A stretch of DNA of 64,000 nucleotides from Paenisporosarcina sp050269735 (GTDB lineage: Bacteria; Bacillota; Bacilli; Bacillales_A; Planococcaceae): NCBI RefSeq assembly GCF_050269735.1, contig NZ_JBNNIX010000007.1, positions 1 through 64,000 of the forward strand, in the 5' to 3' direction. Below the pieces are notes generated by a model, which saw only the letters and a list, made by a program, of their open reading frames with translations, made no database searches and was not told where the DNA came from. Made by a program: the position numbers and the translations under genes. Shown here piece after piece: positions 16,849 to 25,369 of this stretch; within the stretch, counting starts at the first letter, position 1, and every line of letters starts with the position of its first letter.

Positions 16849-17289
16849 TTATGTTAATTTTTTATACATCACGATATGTGGACCGATAGGAGGATAATCA
16901 AAAACTTCTCCATATTCCCTAAAACCTAAATTATTATAATATCCTAGTACTGTTGTTCTTCCTTTGCACCATAAAAAGTCAACACCCTGTTCTTTTATTA
17001 AATTTTCAGCGTAGTTTACAACTGATCTTCCAGCACCTAACTTTCGAAACTCCTTAAGCGTAGCCATTTGCCTTAAACGATATTGTCTTTCAAAAGAAAA
17101 ATCAGGATTCTTATCGACAATAAAGGATGCAACGCTTATAAGCTTTCCTTGATAAAATCCTCCAATATGAAATGCATAATCTTCATGGTCTGAATCATAC
17201 TTGCAGTCCTCTATAGTTTGATGTGGACGTAGAACAGTATGTCTAATATTGTAAGTCAATTCAGGTTCGATTTTTCTTATCTCAACCAT
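16849..17289 (-). CDS. GNAT-family N-acetyltransferase
   Basis: A 146-residue GNAT acetyltransferase. The fold markers are RQYRLRQMATLKEFRKLGAGRSVVNYAE (motif A, acetyl-CoA binding, with the variant R-K-L-G-A-G-R) and YYNNLGFREYGEVFD (motif B). The substrate is not evident. The start has AGGAGG 8 bases upstream. It stands alone on the minus strand, convergent with the transfer operon, and looks like cargo. Confidence 0.88.
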   Translation of the reverse strand: MVEIRKIEPELTYNIRHTVLRPHQTIEDCKYDSDHEDYAFHIGGFYQGKLISVASFIVDKNPDFSFERQYRLRQMATLKEFRKLGAGRSVVNYAENLIKEQGVDFLWCKGRTTVLGYYNNLGFREYGEVFDYPPIGPHIVMYKKLT

Positions 17290-17585
17290 TTCTTTGCTCC
17301 TCCTTAAGTAAGTATTTATATAATTAATAATTCTCTTCCCTTTCCAACTATCCTGCTTTTATAAAACATTTTACTGAAAAGGGAGGAGTTAATGAACACC
17401 CTATGTTTACGATCTTTTGTGAGGATTAACTCGTTCAATCATGTTCAAGAACTCGTTCAACATTCAAAGTTCAGTAACCTATACGACACTAAGTATAGGT
17501 ACACGATTAAAATCAAGGCCATAAGAAAAGCCGCCTTGTAAAGGCAGCCGTTTATTCAAAAAAACACCCATTAGTTAAACCACAA
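17290..17585. other. Gap without a gene
   Basis: CCTATAC/GTATAGG forms a short inverted repeat near 17480. CACCCATTAGTTAAACCAC near 17566 is a member of the TTAACTAACGGGTG repeat family seen at 18.0-18.5 kb. No coding frame is credible. Confidence 0.4.
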
Positions 17586-17942
17586 CTATTTCTTTAATTC
17601 CATAAATAAGGAAGGATTTAACTCAACACTTTCAATTACAATAGCAGTCAAACCTTTATCTGATTTCGTTTCATGCCATTCATCTTTTTCCCAAAATACA
17701 GCATCTCCAGGCTGAACTTTAATATTATCTTCTTTATCATTGCGAACATACCCTTCTCCATGTATTACTACCAAAAGTTGAGGTACTACTGCTTGGTGAT
17801 ACCCTACAATGCCATTTGCGTCTAAGTGCATACATCCTATATGAGTTGCATTATCTGTTTGAATAACACGAGACATAATAAAATTTGAATTAAATTTTGA
17901 TATCCTTTTACCATTATCTTTACTAAATTTATAAAACTCCAT
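17586..17942 (-). CDS. Cupin-domain protein
   Basis: A 118-residue single-domain cupin (six-stranded beta-barrel). The metal-binding motif 1 is degenerate (GYHQAVVPQLLVVIHGEGYV, one His). Motif 2 is PGDAVFWEKDEWHET. A sugar-, hormone- or small-ligand-binding role is possible; the ligand is unknown. ATG at 17942 follows GGAGGT by 5 bases and is preferred over the upstream non-ATG start. It is a single-gene unit. Confidence 0.8.
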   Translation of the reverse strand: MEFYKFSKDNGKRISKFNSNFIMSRVIQTDNATHIGCMHLDANGIVGYHQAVVPQLLVVIHGEGYVRNDKEDNIKVQPGDAVFWEKDEWHETKSDKGLTAIVIESVELNPSLFMELKK

Positions 17943-18054
17943 TCTGTACCTCCAAAGTAATTGTATATACAACATTTATTCAACAGTGTAGAACGAAAAT
18001 CCTTTAATTGGTATTAAACTAAAGAGCCCGTTAGTAGGATTTGAATTTACATGG

Positions 18055-18066
18055 GAGTTGAACAAG
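18055..18066 (-). repeat. Half element of the CTTGTTCAACT family
   Basis: GAGTTGAACAAG is the same arm as in the inverted repeats at 1225-1259 and 18425-18486. It lies in a gene-free stretch. Confidence 0.4.
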
Positions 18067-18120
18067 AACCTGAATGATCCGCCGTAAAAACTCTGATTTT
18101 ACTTACTCAACTCGATTGTA

Positions 18121-18164
18121 TCACCTATACATCCTAGGTTGACATAACACCCGAATGAGGAAGT
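18121..18164 (-). repeat. Dispersed intergenic repeat, copy C
   Basis: Reverse complement reads ACTTCCTCATTCGGGTGTTA then TGTCAACCTAGGATG, matching copies A and B near the left edge and copy D nearby. Confidence 0.55.
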
Positions 18165-18215
18165 GGTCAACTTCGGCTCGAAATGGAATGAGAATTGAAG
18201 TAAAACACCCGTTAA

Positions 18216-18398
18216 TTATGTAAGCATACTAGCGACGAGAAAACTAAACATAAACACAAAGAAAAAGGTCATAACTGCTCCGAGTATGACCTGATTATGA
18301 GGGTTTTTATCTTCTTTTATCTTCTTTAACAATGAAACGAGATTCAAAAACCACAAGACACCAATCACAGGTACTATAACCAATAAAAAAAATACCAA
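18216..18398 (-). CDS. Small membrane protein, two helices
   Basis: About 60 residues with two hydrophobic helices (VFFLLVIVPVIGVLWFL and ILGAVMTFFFVFMFSFLVAS) joined by a lysine-rich loop. Two TTG codons could start it. The one at 18398 is preferred because AGGGAG then lies about 9 bases upstream; the TTG at 18407 would touch that site. No family is recognised. It lies among repeat elements with a second small membrane protein. Confidence 0.5.
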   Translation of the reverse strand: MVFFLLVIVPVIGVLWFLNLVSLLKKIKEDKNPHNQVILGAVMTFFFVFMFSFLVASMLT

Positions 18399-18424
18399 CC
18401 TAAGCAACTCCCTTTTTCTTGCCC

Positions 18425-18486
18425 CTTGTTAAACTAACCCGCGTTAATTTAGGAAGCTATATACTGACAATTGATAGTTGAACAAG
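18425..18486. repeat. Long inverted repeat of the CTTGTTAAACTA family
   Basis: CTTGTTAAACTA and TAGTTGAACAAG flank a 38-base interior that contains AACCCGCGTTAATTT. It separates two small membrane protein genes. Confidence 0.45.
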
Positions 18487-18491
18487 ACGTT

Positions 18492-18677
18492 TTATTTATC
18501 GTTATCTAGATCATCATCCAGAAAAGAATGTTTATCTTCTTTACTTCCATTCTTTTTCTCAAGAAATTGACCAATTATTGAATTGTTAATCCCTCTCATA
18601 ACTGCTTTTTCAATAATGGCGTAAAGAATAAATAGCCAAACGATAGAAAGAACAATAAACAAACCAATAGACTCCAT
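18492..18677 (-). CDS. Small membrane protein with acidic tail
   Basis: A 61-residue protein with one or two adjacent hydrophobic segments at the N-terminus (IGLFIVLSIVWLFILYAII), then EKAVMRGINNSIIGQFLEKK, and an acidic tail (DDDLDNDK). ATG 18677 follows AGGTGGG closely. Similar short proteins are common in Bacillales, but the function is unknown. Confidence 0.5.
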   Translation of the reverse strand: MESIGLFIVLSIVWLFILYAIIEKAVMRGINNSIIGQFLEKKNGSKEDKHSFLDDDLDNDK

Positions 18678-18774
18678 AAATAAACCCACCTAAACTTCAT
18701 AATAGCCAAAATATACCAAAGTTTGTTTGCGGAAGCAATTACCTATTAGGAAAGAATCACCCTTCACACGTGAG

Positions 18775-18822
18775 TGTATATTCCATGCACCCTAAGTTGA
18801 CATAACACCACAAGTCGGAAGT
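18775..18822 (-). repeat. Dispersed intergenic repeat, copy D
   Basis: Reverse complement reads ACTTCCGACTTGTGGTGTTA then TGTCAACTTAGGGTGCATGG. It occupies part of the 18690-19000 gap, where I see no gene. Confidence 0.55.
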
Positions 18823-19000
18823 TAGGACACGGAACCAACCCGGACAATTGATGTGCACCTTTTAACTTAATTATAGTGGGGGAGATAACAATAAAATCAT
18901 TCAAAAATCTGTTCATACGCTCTGCAATTTGAGGAGGATGGTTAAAATTAGAAACAATAGTATGACTATTGTTCTTTTAAATCACTTGAAAATTGAGCAG

Positions 19001-19420
19001 TTAAATCTTTTTGTTAGGAACTGGAGAAGAAAGGTTCATCATGGTGTAAGGTTCTCCGTACTCCATGGTTAGATCAATGAACTCTTCCAATAACTCGTTA
19101 GTTTCCGTAATCACCTTAACTAGATAACTATACTCACCAGTTAATCGATGACATTCAATAACTAAAGGATTTTCCTTGCAAAATTCTCTAAATGCTTTAC
19201 ATCGATGAGTTTTCACTAATACAAATGCTTTAACTGATTTGTTTATCTTACTTGAATTGATATCAGCTCTATATCCTTCTATTACTCCATTATCCTCTAA
19301 CTTTCGTACCCTTTCCGTTACAGCAGGAACAGACAATGAAATTTTACTCCCTAATTCTGTCATGGATATCCTGCCTTCTATTTGTAAGATATCGATTATT
19401 CTACGGTTAATGCTATCCAA
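19001..19420 (-). CDS. Lrp/AsnC-family transcriptional regulator
   Basis: A 139-residue regulator with an N-terminal HTH_AsnC domain (about 1-60: DSINRRIIDILQIEGRISMTELGSKISLSVPAVTERVRKLEDNGVI) and a C-terminal RAM/ligand-binding domain (FVLVKTHRCKAFREFC, ECHRLTGEYSYLVKV). Such proteins sense amino acids as octamers. The TTG start at 19420 follows AAGGTGAT. The divergent neighbour is a DUF1272 protein, a possible target. Confidence 0.9.
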   Translation of the reverse strand: MDSINRRIIDILQIEGRISMTELGSKISLSVPAVTERVRKLEDNGVIEGYRADINSSKINKSVKAFVLVKTHRCKAFREFCKENPLVIECHRLTGEYSYLVKVITETNELLEEFIDLTMEYGEPYTMMNLSSPVPNKKI

Positions 19421-19563
19421 ATTTTATCACCTTCAAATGTTATGTGAAATACATGTATTTCCTTATCTATTTAACCATACCAGTCAATACTCCTTAAAAA
19501 AAGTATGTGTTCTTATCAACATTTCAAATAAAATAAATTGAATTCAAAGAAGGAGGAATTTTA

Positions 19564-19758
19564 ATGGGATTAGCGATGAAAAACAAATGTGAGAAATGTC
19601 TAGAAAATGTGGAAGAAGAGGCTTATATTTGCGTAAACGAATGTACTTTTTGTAAGGATTGCACAATAAACATGTTTAATGTTTGTCCAAATTGTAATGG
19701 GGAACTTGTAAAAAGGCCAAAACCAAAAGGATCATGTCCGATTAGTTCATTATCATGA
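19564..19758 (+). CDS. DUF1272 zinc-ribbon-like protein
   Basis: A 64-residue protein with four CXXC-type pairs: CEKC, CVNEC, CKDC and CPNC. The spacing fits the DUF1272 family, which is likely to bind zinc. Function in the family is unknown. AAGGAGGAATTTTA precedes the ATG. It is transcribed away from the Lrp-type gene and may be controlled by it. Confidence 0.85.
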   Translation: MGLAMKNKCEKCLENVEEEAYICVNECTFCKDCTINMFNVCPNCNGELVKRPKPKGSCPISSLS

Positions 19759-19903
19759 AATCTCAAGGAGGAGAAATACACAATGACTAAGCTCCGTTAA
19801 TTATTGATGTCCAGAAAGCCTTTGGTTACATCACTAGAAGGGCTTGGATAAAATGAAATGAAGATTAGACATCCTGTATACTAAAAACACAGGAGTGATT
19901 CTG

Positions 19904-20209
19904 ATGGAAAATCATGTTAAAGAAATGCTGAAGCAAATGAATGAACGTATGGAACTAATGATTGAACATATGGACCAAGGATTTTCAAGAGTTAATGAAA
20001 GACTTGATGGAATTGACGAAAGGCTTAATCAAGTAGAATTACGTCTTGGTGGAGTTGATGAAAAACTTGATGGAATCTGCGGGCAATTTGAAGAAACCAA
20101 AAAACAACTAATCGCTTTAGATAATACAGGAAAATCAGAAACGAAGTTTCTAACACATAAAGTTATTCAACTTGAAAAAGAAGTATTTATTATCGGAAAT
20201 AAACAGTAA
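19904..20209 (+). CDS. Coiled-coil protein of unknown function
   Basis: A 101-residue protein made largely of a repeating heptad/undecad pattern: RVNERLDGIDERLNQVELRL followed by GGVDEKLDGICGQFEETKKQL. This is a long parallel coiled coil with an RLDGIDERL-type repeat. Similar proteins occur in Bacillus as stand-alone genes. ATG 19904 follows AGGAG. A strong terminator follows. Function is unknown. Confidence 0.7.
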   Translation: MENHVKEMLKQMNERMELMIEHMDQGFSRVNERLDGIDERLNQVELRLGGVDEKLDGICGQFEETKKQLIALDNTGKSETKFLTHKVIQLEKEVFIIGNKQ

Positions 20210-20222
20210 ATGTAGTTAGTTT

Positions 20223-20254
20223 GAGCCAGCTGCCTTTAAAGCTGGCTCTTTTTT
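20223..20254 (+). terminator. Rho-independent terminator
   Basis: GAGCCAGC pairs with GCTGGCTC, followed by six T. It closes the coiled-coil gene. Confidence 0.9.
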
Positions 20255-20399
20255 CTGCCCTTTTCTCAGGATAAGTTCGGCATTGAGCTTTTTGTTTTGT
20301 GTAAAATTTCCCAGGGGTTTCCTGCACCAAAAATGGAAAAAGTGGTTCATTAAGCATTTCGAATTATTTAAGAAATCACAAATAAGTTCGGTAAAAAAT

Positions 20400-20437
20400 A
20401 AAGTAGTGTCATTTGATCTTGACACTACTTTTTTTAA
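20400..20437. terminator. Bidirectional terminator at the fic stop codon
   Basis: AAAGTAGTGTCA and TGACACTACTTT form a perfect 12-bp stem with an 8-base loop and T runs on both strands. Confidence 0.85.
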
Positions 20438-21552
20438 TCTTCTTTATAACCTAAATCATTTAGCGTTAAATCCTTATATTTGTCTCCAATTTTGTAAGAT
20501 GTAATTCGCTGTTGACCGCTTGCGCTTTCAATAATTTTTTTATCCAGCCAAGCCATAGCCCATTTAGTAATTGTTATTGGTTTTACTTGAAATAATTCAG
20601 CGATTTCTTTTGGTTTAACAGGTCTATTACGTTCAATTAAATACCTAAGTAATGTTTTTTCCTTTGGTTCTAGAGCTAATATACGAGGATCCGAAGTCGT
20701 AGTAGCGAATTTTATAGAGAGATTTGCTACTTTTTCATAGGCAAGAGACATCGTTCTAACAAAATATTCTAACCATGGAGCTAAATCATCTGGATTTTCA
20801 CGTCCGTCATAATAAAGTGCAGGTAGTCCCATTTGTAAATGCCTGTAGTATCCTTGTAAGTCTTCAACATAATATTCTTCTATTGAATGGAATCCTTTAA
20901 CATCATAATCGGTAGTTGATAAAATGTAAGAAGCTAAAGCCCGTGCTGTACGTCCATTTCCATCTTCGAAAGGATGTATAGTTAGTAATTGATAGGTTGC
21001 AATAGCTGCTTTTAGAGGAATCGGAATGTCTTTTTCGTTTTGAATCCATTTTACGAATGCCTTCATTAATTTTGGTAAATCAGAGTGTTCTGGTGGAATA
21101 TATTCAGGTTGTCTCGTTTGATTATCGTAAACCGCAAATAGTACACCAGGTGGCATAGGACCTCTATATGCACTTTTTAACGATTTGCGACCAGCACCAT
21201 GTTTCACTATTATTGAGTGAAGTTGTTTAATGAAATCTTCTGTAATTGGAGTTGCTTTTAGTTTTTCTTGTGATAGGAAGGATAATGCTTCCCAGTAGTT
21301 ACGGACTTCTTCTTCAACAGGAATTCTATAATCATCTTTTTTTTGTTTAACTACTCTAGCAACTTGTTCTAAGTCTAAAGTGTTACCTTCAATTCGAGTA
21401 GAATAATGAGTTGCTTTTAATTTTGCCTGTTCTTTCAAATCACTTTCGATATGTGCAGGTATAGGCATGAGTTCAACGATTGCTCTTGATCTTTCAATTA
21501 GCATTAAATCTTTAACAATCGGTAACGTATAAGTAAATCTAGGCTGGTACAT
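20434..21552 (-). CDS. Fic-domain AMP-transferase with C-terminal winged helix
   Basis: A 372-residue Fic protein that would transfer AMP to target proteins. The catalytic motif HPFEDGNGR is at 193-201. The inhibitory motif STRIEGN at 51-57 lies N-terminal to the Fic core, as in class II Fic proteins, so the enzyme is likely auto-inhibited. Residues about 290-355 form a winged-helix domain (LLRYLIERNRPVKPKEIAELFQVKPITITKWAMAWL). The wHTH suggests autoregulation, and its promoter region carries paired direct repeats (21594-21657). Confidence 0.9.
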   Translation of the reverse strand: MYQPRFTYTLPIVKDLMLIERSRAIVELMPIPAHIESDLKEQAKLKATHYSTRIEGNTLDLEQVARVVKQKKDDYRIPVEEEVRNYWEALSFLSQEKLKATPITEDFIKQLHSIIVKHGAGRKSLKSAYRGPMPPGVLFAVYDNQTRQPEYIPPEHSDLPKLMKAFVKWIQNEKDIPIPLKAAIATYQLLTIHPFEDGNGRTARALASYILSTTDYDVKGFHSIEEYYVEDLQGYYRHLQMGLPALYYDGRENPDDLAPWLEYFVRTMSLAYEKVANLSIKFATTTSDPRILALEPKEKTLLRYLIERNRPVKPKEIAELFQVKPITITKWAMAWLDKKIIESASGQQRITSYKIGDKYKDLTLNDLGYKED

Positions 21553-21593
21553 TTCTTTTCAACCCCTTATTAATATAGTGTAATGTATTTAAA

Positions 21594-21657
21594 TCATACG
21601 CTAATCATACGCTATTTAAACATTTAAGGTTGTTATTCATACGCTAATTATACGTTA
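21594..21657 (-). promoter_or_regulatory. Paired direct repeats upstream of fic, candidate operator
   Basis: TCATACGCTA occurs at 21594, 21605 and 21637, and the variant TTATACGTTA at 21648. The four units form two pairs, each with an 11-bp period (one helical turn), 43 bp apart. They lie 42-105 bases upstream of fic. The wHTH domain of Fic is a candidate binder. Confidence 0.5.
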
Positions 21658-21841
21658 TTTTCGATAATCTAAGACACTAAATAAAATCCCACTTACACCA
21701 GTTACGGTGAACCATATCGCAAACAGTAGTAAAGTAGAGAACTAGAAAGCGACAGTATAAATCATGTTTATAACAGAGCAATAGGAAAGGTTAACAACTT
21801 TCCACCTAAACCTACTCATTTTATTGAATAATAAGTAGGAC

Positions 21842-22135
21842 TTAAATCCTTTTTGTTGTCCCTGCTAAAAAAGGAATACGATCCCCAGGAATAACTGCTT
21901 CGAGTTCACCGAAACTGAAAAACTCTTCTTTATCTGGTTCATCATCTAATCGTGCCCAGAAGCCTTCACGTTCTTCATCAAACTCTGTTAGGAAACCGTG
22001 ATAATAAACATCATCTTCGTCATCGTCATCGTCTTTTTTTACCCAATAACGAACAACAATCGTTACATAATCCTCTTCCTTAAAGGTAAAATCCGTGACG
22101 CCAAGAAGCGAACCATCCTTATATTTCACTTTCAT
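21842..22135 (-). CDS. Acidic protein of unknown function
   Basis: A 97-residue soluble, strongly acidic protein (KKDDDDDEDD run near residue 35) with alternating strand pattern (YVTIVVRYWV, VYYHGFLTEF, GFWARLDD) that suggests a small beta barrel. I recognise no family. The start at 22135 has GGAAGG upstream. It lies downstream of an integrase on the same strand and may be cargo of the same element. Confidence 0.6.
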   Translation of the reverse strand: MKVKYKDGSLLGVTDFTFKEEDYVTIVVRYWVKKDDDDDEDDVYYHGFLTEFDEEREGFWARLDDEPDKEEFFSFGELEAVIPGDRIPFLAGTTKRI

Positions 22136-22192
22136 ATAATTGTACCTTCCTCTCTATTATTATTTACGGCTTCAGCAGTGGGTAATCATTCC

Positions 22193-22753
22193 TTACAGAC
22201 TAAACTCATCAATTGCCTGGTCTATTTCGTCCTGTGATATTCCAATGTAACGCTTGGTAACGACCGGGGCCGAATGGTTGAAAATATCCTGCAGCATGGC
22301 CACGTCATTCGTTTTTTTATAGAAGTGATAACCAAAGGTTTTCCGAAGCGTATGGGTCCCAATCTCTTCTACGCCTACTTGTTTAGCAGCGTTCGAAAGA
22401 ATGCGATACGCCTGAATTCGAGTGATAGGCTGGATTCCTTTTCTGGAAGGGAATAGGAAGTCGTCGTCATACATACCAGCTACATACATGGCAATCTCGT
22501 TCTGTAGCGCTGCATTTAGTCGGAATTTCTTGTATTTGTCTGTTTTGCCTTCTCTAAGATGTAGATGTTCTTTTCCTGCCACGTCTTTAACCCTCAGATG
22601 AAGCATATCGCTAATCCGTAACCCGCAGTTAATCCCCATGACGAACAGAAAATAATCTCGGAGTGATTGTTGTTTTAACAGCTGTTTGATTTCTTCTATT
22701 TTGTCTTTACAACGAATCGGCTGGACGGTCGTATGTCGTAAAGCATTCACCAA
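22193..22753 (-). CDS. Short tyrosine recombinase (integrase)
   Basis: A 186-residue protein that is essentially only the catalytic domain. Active-site boxes are visible: GLRISD (Arg I), THTLRKTFGYHFY (His-x-x-Arg) and NHSAPVVTKRYIG (His and the nucleophilic Tyr). The N-terminal arm/core-binding domain of full integrases is largely missing. Short forms like this are common on Bacillales plasmids and phages. AGGAGG lies just upstream of the start. No att repeat was found. Confidence 0.88.
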   Translation of the reverse strand: MVNALRHTTVQPIRCKDKIEEIKQLLKQQSLRDYFLFVMGINCGLRISDMLHLRVKDVAGKEHLHLREGKTDKYKKFRLNAALQNEIAMYVAGMYDDDFLFPSRKGIQPITRIQAYRILSNAAKQVGVEEIGTHTLRKTFGYHFYKKTNDVAMLQDIFNHSAPVVTKRYIGISQDEIDQAIDEFSL

Positions 22754-23053
22754 CGCATCTCCTCCTAGGAATGGAAAAAATCAGTTTCTTATTATGTATT
22801 AACAATAGTCATATAAAATGGTTTATAAAGTGACTTCGGTTATTGAAGTTTGTGTGGATCCTAAATTTTGGCTCCTCAAAGAAACTTATAGCGAAATGTT
22901 TTACAATTCTATCGGTCAAATCCATGTTTACCGGTTGTCTTGTAATGTCACTATCCAGTTGTTACAATTATTACCTAATACATAGAAAATTGCATTATTT
23001 AAACGTATGCTACATGTTGATAATGAACAATTTTTACTTAAGGATGTCATTAT
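22754..23053. other. Gap without a gene
   Basis: AT-rich promoter region shared by the integrase and the diguanylate cyclase. No repeat, riboswitch or coding frame was recognised. A frame with a TTG start at 22843 overlaps the next gene and has no ribosome binding site. Confidence 0.4.
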
Positions 23054-24607
23054 TTGAAGACTTTAAGATTTTGGATACTGCTATTGATTTCCGTTACCAT
23101 GGCGTGCATGTTAGGGATAGGTTTATTCTCAGCCTATTACGTAATTAAGAATAACTTAATTAAAGATTCTCAAACAGTCAATAAGGAGTACTCTGAAAAA
23201 CTAGCATATGATACAGAAAAACTGTTCGATAATATGCTATCAACCTTAACTGTTTTTTCTAAACAAATTCCAGATACGATGAATGATCCTATTCTTGTTG
23301 AAGAACATTTAAAACGATTATTAGTAAGTGGGAATCACTTCAATTCAATCTCCCTTGTTAATTCGGATGGTATTGTCGTTGCTACGTCTCCTGATGTAGG
23401 AATAACAGGGACGAAACTTAAATCCATTGGCACTCTAGAAGCCTTGTCTAACAGAGCACCAACAGTTTCTAGTCCATATATAGCTAGTACAGGACGACTT
23501 ATCATATTAGTGTCAGTTCCCTTATGGAATGCAGACCACAAATATTTGGGTTTTATCGCTGGAACTATCTATCTACAGGAGGAAAATACTCTGCAAGAGG
23601 TTCTTGGCACACACTTTTCAAATAACGGTTCATATATATGGGTGGTGGATGAAAAAGGAAGAATAATCTATCATCCCTCAGAAGAAAGAGTCGGAGATTC
23701 TGTTAATGAAAATCCGATTACTCAAAAGGTACTCAGAGGTGAAAGTGGTTCGCAACGTGTTACAAATACATTAGACCAAGATTTTCTTGCAAGTTACACT
23801 TATTTGCCAACCACCAGATGGGGAATTGTTTCGCAGACTCCGTATGAAGTTGTAGTGAACCCGATTGGGGGAATCGTTCTTAGAATGTTTTGGCTGGCAA
23901 TCCCGTTTATCTTAATTACAATGGGCCTCGCAGTGTACGTCGCTAATAAAGTTGTGTTTCCCTTAAGAGATTTGGCACGTTTTTCACAACAGTTAAGAGA
24001 GCATGGCCTAACCACGAGACCAAGTATTCCAACCTGGTATTATGAAGTTAAACAATTAGATGACACCATTCATGCCTATGCCTTAGAGCAGAAAATGAAA
24101 TTAGATAGCTTCGAAGAAACTTCCGTTACAGATGCTCTAACAGGATTGAAAAATAGACGATTCATGGAAAATAGCAAACGTAAATGGCTTGAGGAAGGTC
24201 AGGAATTCTCAGGTATTTTGGTCGATATTGACAAATTTAAACTCGTCAATGATACTTACGGACATCAAGTTGGAGATGAAGTACTCCAATTTTTTTCAAA
24301 ACTGATGGAGGATACAGTAGCAAGGGAAGGGTTTCCTATACGCATGGGCGGCGAGGAATTCCTGATTCTTTTGCCCGATATAAACTTGGAAAAAGCAACT
24401 AAAATGGCGGAAGACTTACGACACCTTGTTGAAGTGACCGTAAATCCAACAGGTAAACCACTTAGCGTTTCCTGTGGAGTGGGCGAGTACTCAGAAAGTG
24501 AAAACTACTCAGACTTCCTTAAGCGTGTAGATCTCGCTCTTTACAAAGCAAAATCAAAGGGCCGAAACCGAGTCGAACAATCCATAAATAAGGAGACCAC
24601 AACTTGA
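23054..24607 (+). CDS. Membrane diguanylate cyclase with extracellular dCache-like sensor
   Basis: A 517-residue signalling enzyme that makes cyclic di-GMP. Membrane helices lie at about 7-29 and 274-297, enclosing a sensor of dCache type (LVNSDGIVVATSPDVG, WVVDEKGRIIYHP). A HAMP-like linker follows. The GGDEF domain covers about 350-510 with active site MGGEEF. The RxxD inhibitory site that normally precedes it is not seen, so product inhibition may be absent. The TTG start follows AAGGATG. It is a single-gene unit with its own terminator. Confidence 0.93.
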   Translation: MKTLRFWILLLISVTMACMLGIGLFSAYYVIKNNLIKDSQTVNKEYSEKLAYDTEKLFDNMLSTLTVFSKQIPDTMNDPILVEEHLKRLLVSGNHFNSISLVNSDGIVVATSPDVGITGTKLKSIGTLEALSNRAPTVSSPYIASTGRLIILVSVPLWNADHKYLGFIAGTIYLQEENTLQEVLGTHFSNNGSYIWVVDEKGRIIYHPSEERVGDSVNENPITQKVLRGESGSQRVTNTLDQDFLASYTYLPTTRWGIVSQTPYEVVVNPIGGIVLRMFWLAIPFILITMGLAVYVANKVVFPLRDLARFSQQLREHGLTTRPSIPTWYYEVKQLDDTIHAYALEQKMKLDSFEETSVTDALTGLKNRRFMENSKRKWLEEGQEFSGILVDIDKFKLVNDTYGHQVGDEVLQFFSKLMEDTVAREGFPIRMGGEEFLILLPDINLEKATKMAEDLRHLVEVTVNPTGKPLSVSCGVGEYSESENYSDFLKRVDLALYKAKSKGRNRVEQSINKETTT

Positions 24608-24640
24608 CTCCGCATTCCATGGACCCGTCAACAAACTATA

Positions 24641-24686
24641 AAAAAGACAGTGATTCAGATAAGTAAACTGAATTACTGTCTTTTTT
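24641..24686 (+). terminator. Terminator of the diguanylate cyclase gene
   Basis: AAAAGACAGT-ATTCAG pairs with CTGAAT-ACTGTCTTTT, followed by T6. Confidence 0.85.
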
Positions 24687-24764
24687 GTTGGGAATGAGAC
24701 TTAAAAGGGGAATTTGAATGTTGCGATTGCTCTCATGCTTCATGAAGAACGCGTTGCTCCCAGT

Positions 24765-24798
24765 GAATGTAACACTTATAGAAAAACGTTACATTCGA
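24765..24798. repeat. 9-bp inverted repeat GAATGTAAC...GTTACATTC
   Basis: Perfect arms are separated by about 15 bases. No gene is nearby; the 24687-25030 gap otherwise shows nothing. It could be a protein-binding site or a relic of an insertion. Confidence 0.4.
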
Positions 24799-25030
24799 TT
24801 ATTTTATTGAAAGCATGTATAAAAATTTACTTAGTCGCTAATACTAAAATCAAATGACCATTCTCTTCAATAATGAATTAATAGTTTTATTAATAGACTT
24901 ACTCATAAAAGGATTTCAAACTTTGGTTATCAACTAGTAAAAATAAAAACAGTATATAAAACAAAATCTAATAAGGTTATTTAGTGAGTGCATTAAGAAA
25001 AAGAATAAAAGAAGGGAGGAAATAACTCTT

Positions 25031-25219
25031 ATGAAAAGGTTTACAAACAAAATTGTTGAAGCGATTGGTATAGGTATCCTTTTACTATTATTTAATCCTG
25101 AGTTAATGGTGGTAGGATCTAATATTAGAAAATATACTTTTGAGACGATTGTAGTGACCCTATTAGTAATCATAATCATATTGATTCAAAAACTTCGAAT
25201 CCACAAACATAATCAATAA
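25031..25219 (+). CDS. Small membrane protein, unknown
   Basis: A 62-residue protein with two hydrophobic stretches (IGIGILLLLF and IVVTLLVIIIILI) and a basic C-terminal tail (QKLRIHKHNQ). GGGAGG lies 11 bases before the ATG. No family is recognised. It is isolated, with gene-free flanks on both sides. Confidence 0.5.
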   Translation: MKRFTNKIVEAIGIGILLLLFNPELMVVGSNIRKYTFETIVVTLLVIIIILIQKLRIHKHNQ

Positions 25220-25345
25220 AATTTCAAGAACTCGTAAACTATGAGCAAAATAACCCTACCTATTAAAAAGGAAAACCCACATCAAGATGAATGACATGCT
25301 TTCCAATTAGCTTCTAATACTACTGATACTTTAGGTGAAGAATCG

Positions 25346-25369
25346 GCTGTCCTAACGGGGCAGCTTTTT
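25346..25369 (+). terminator. Terminator-like hairpin
   Basis: GCTGTCC pairs with GGGCAGC (one mismatch), then T5. The surrounding 25220-25813 gap holds this, another hairpin at 25698-25742 and no gene. Confidence 0.55.

Noticed and set aside
22843..23148. Frame upstream of the diguanylate cyclase
   Set aside because: It overlaps the start of that gene, has no ribosome binding site and no recognisable pattern.
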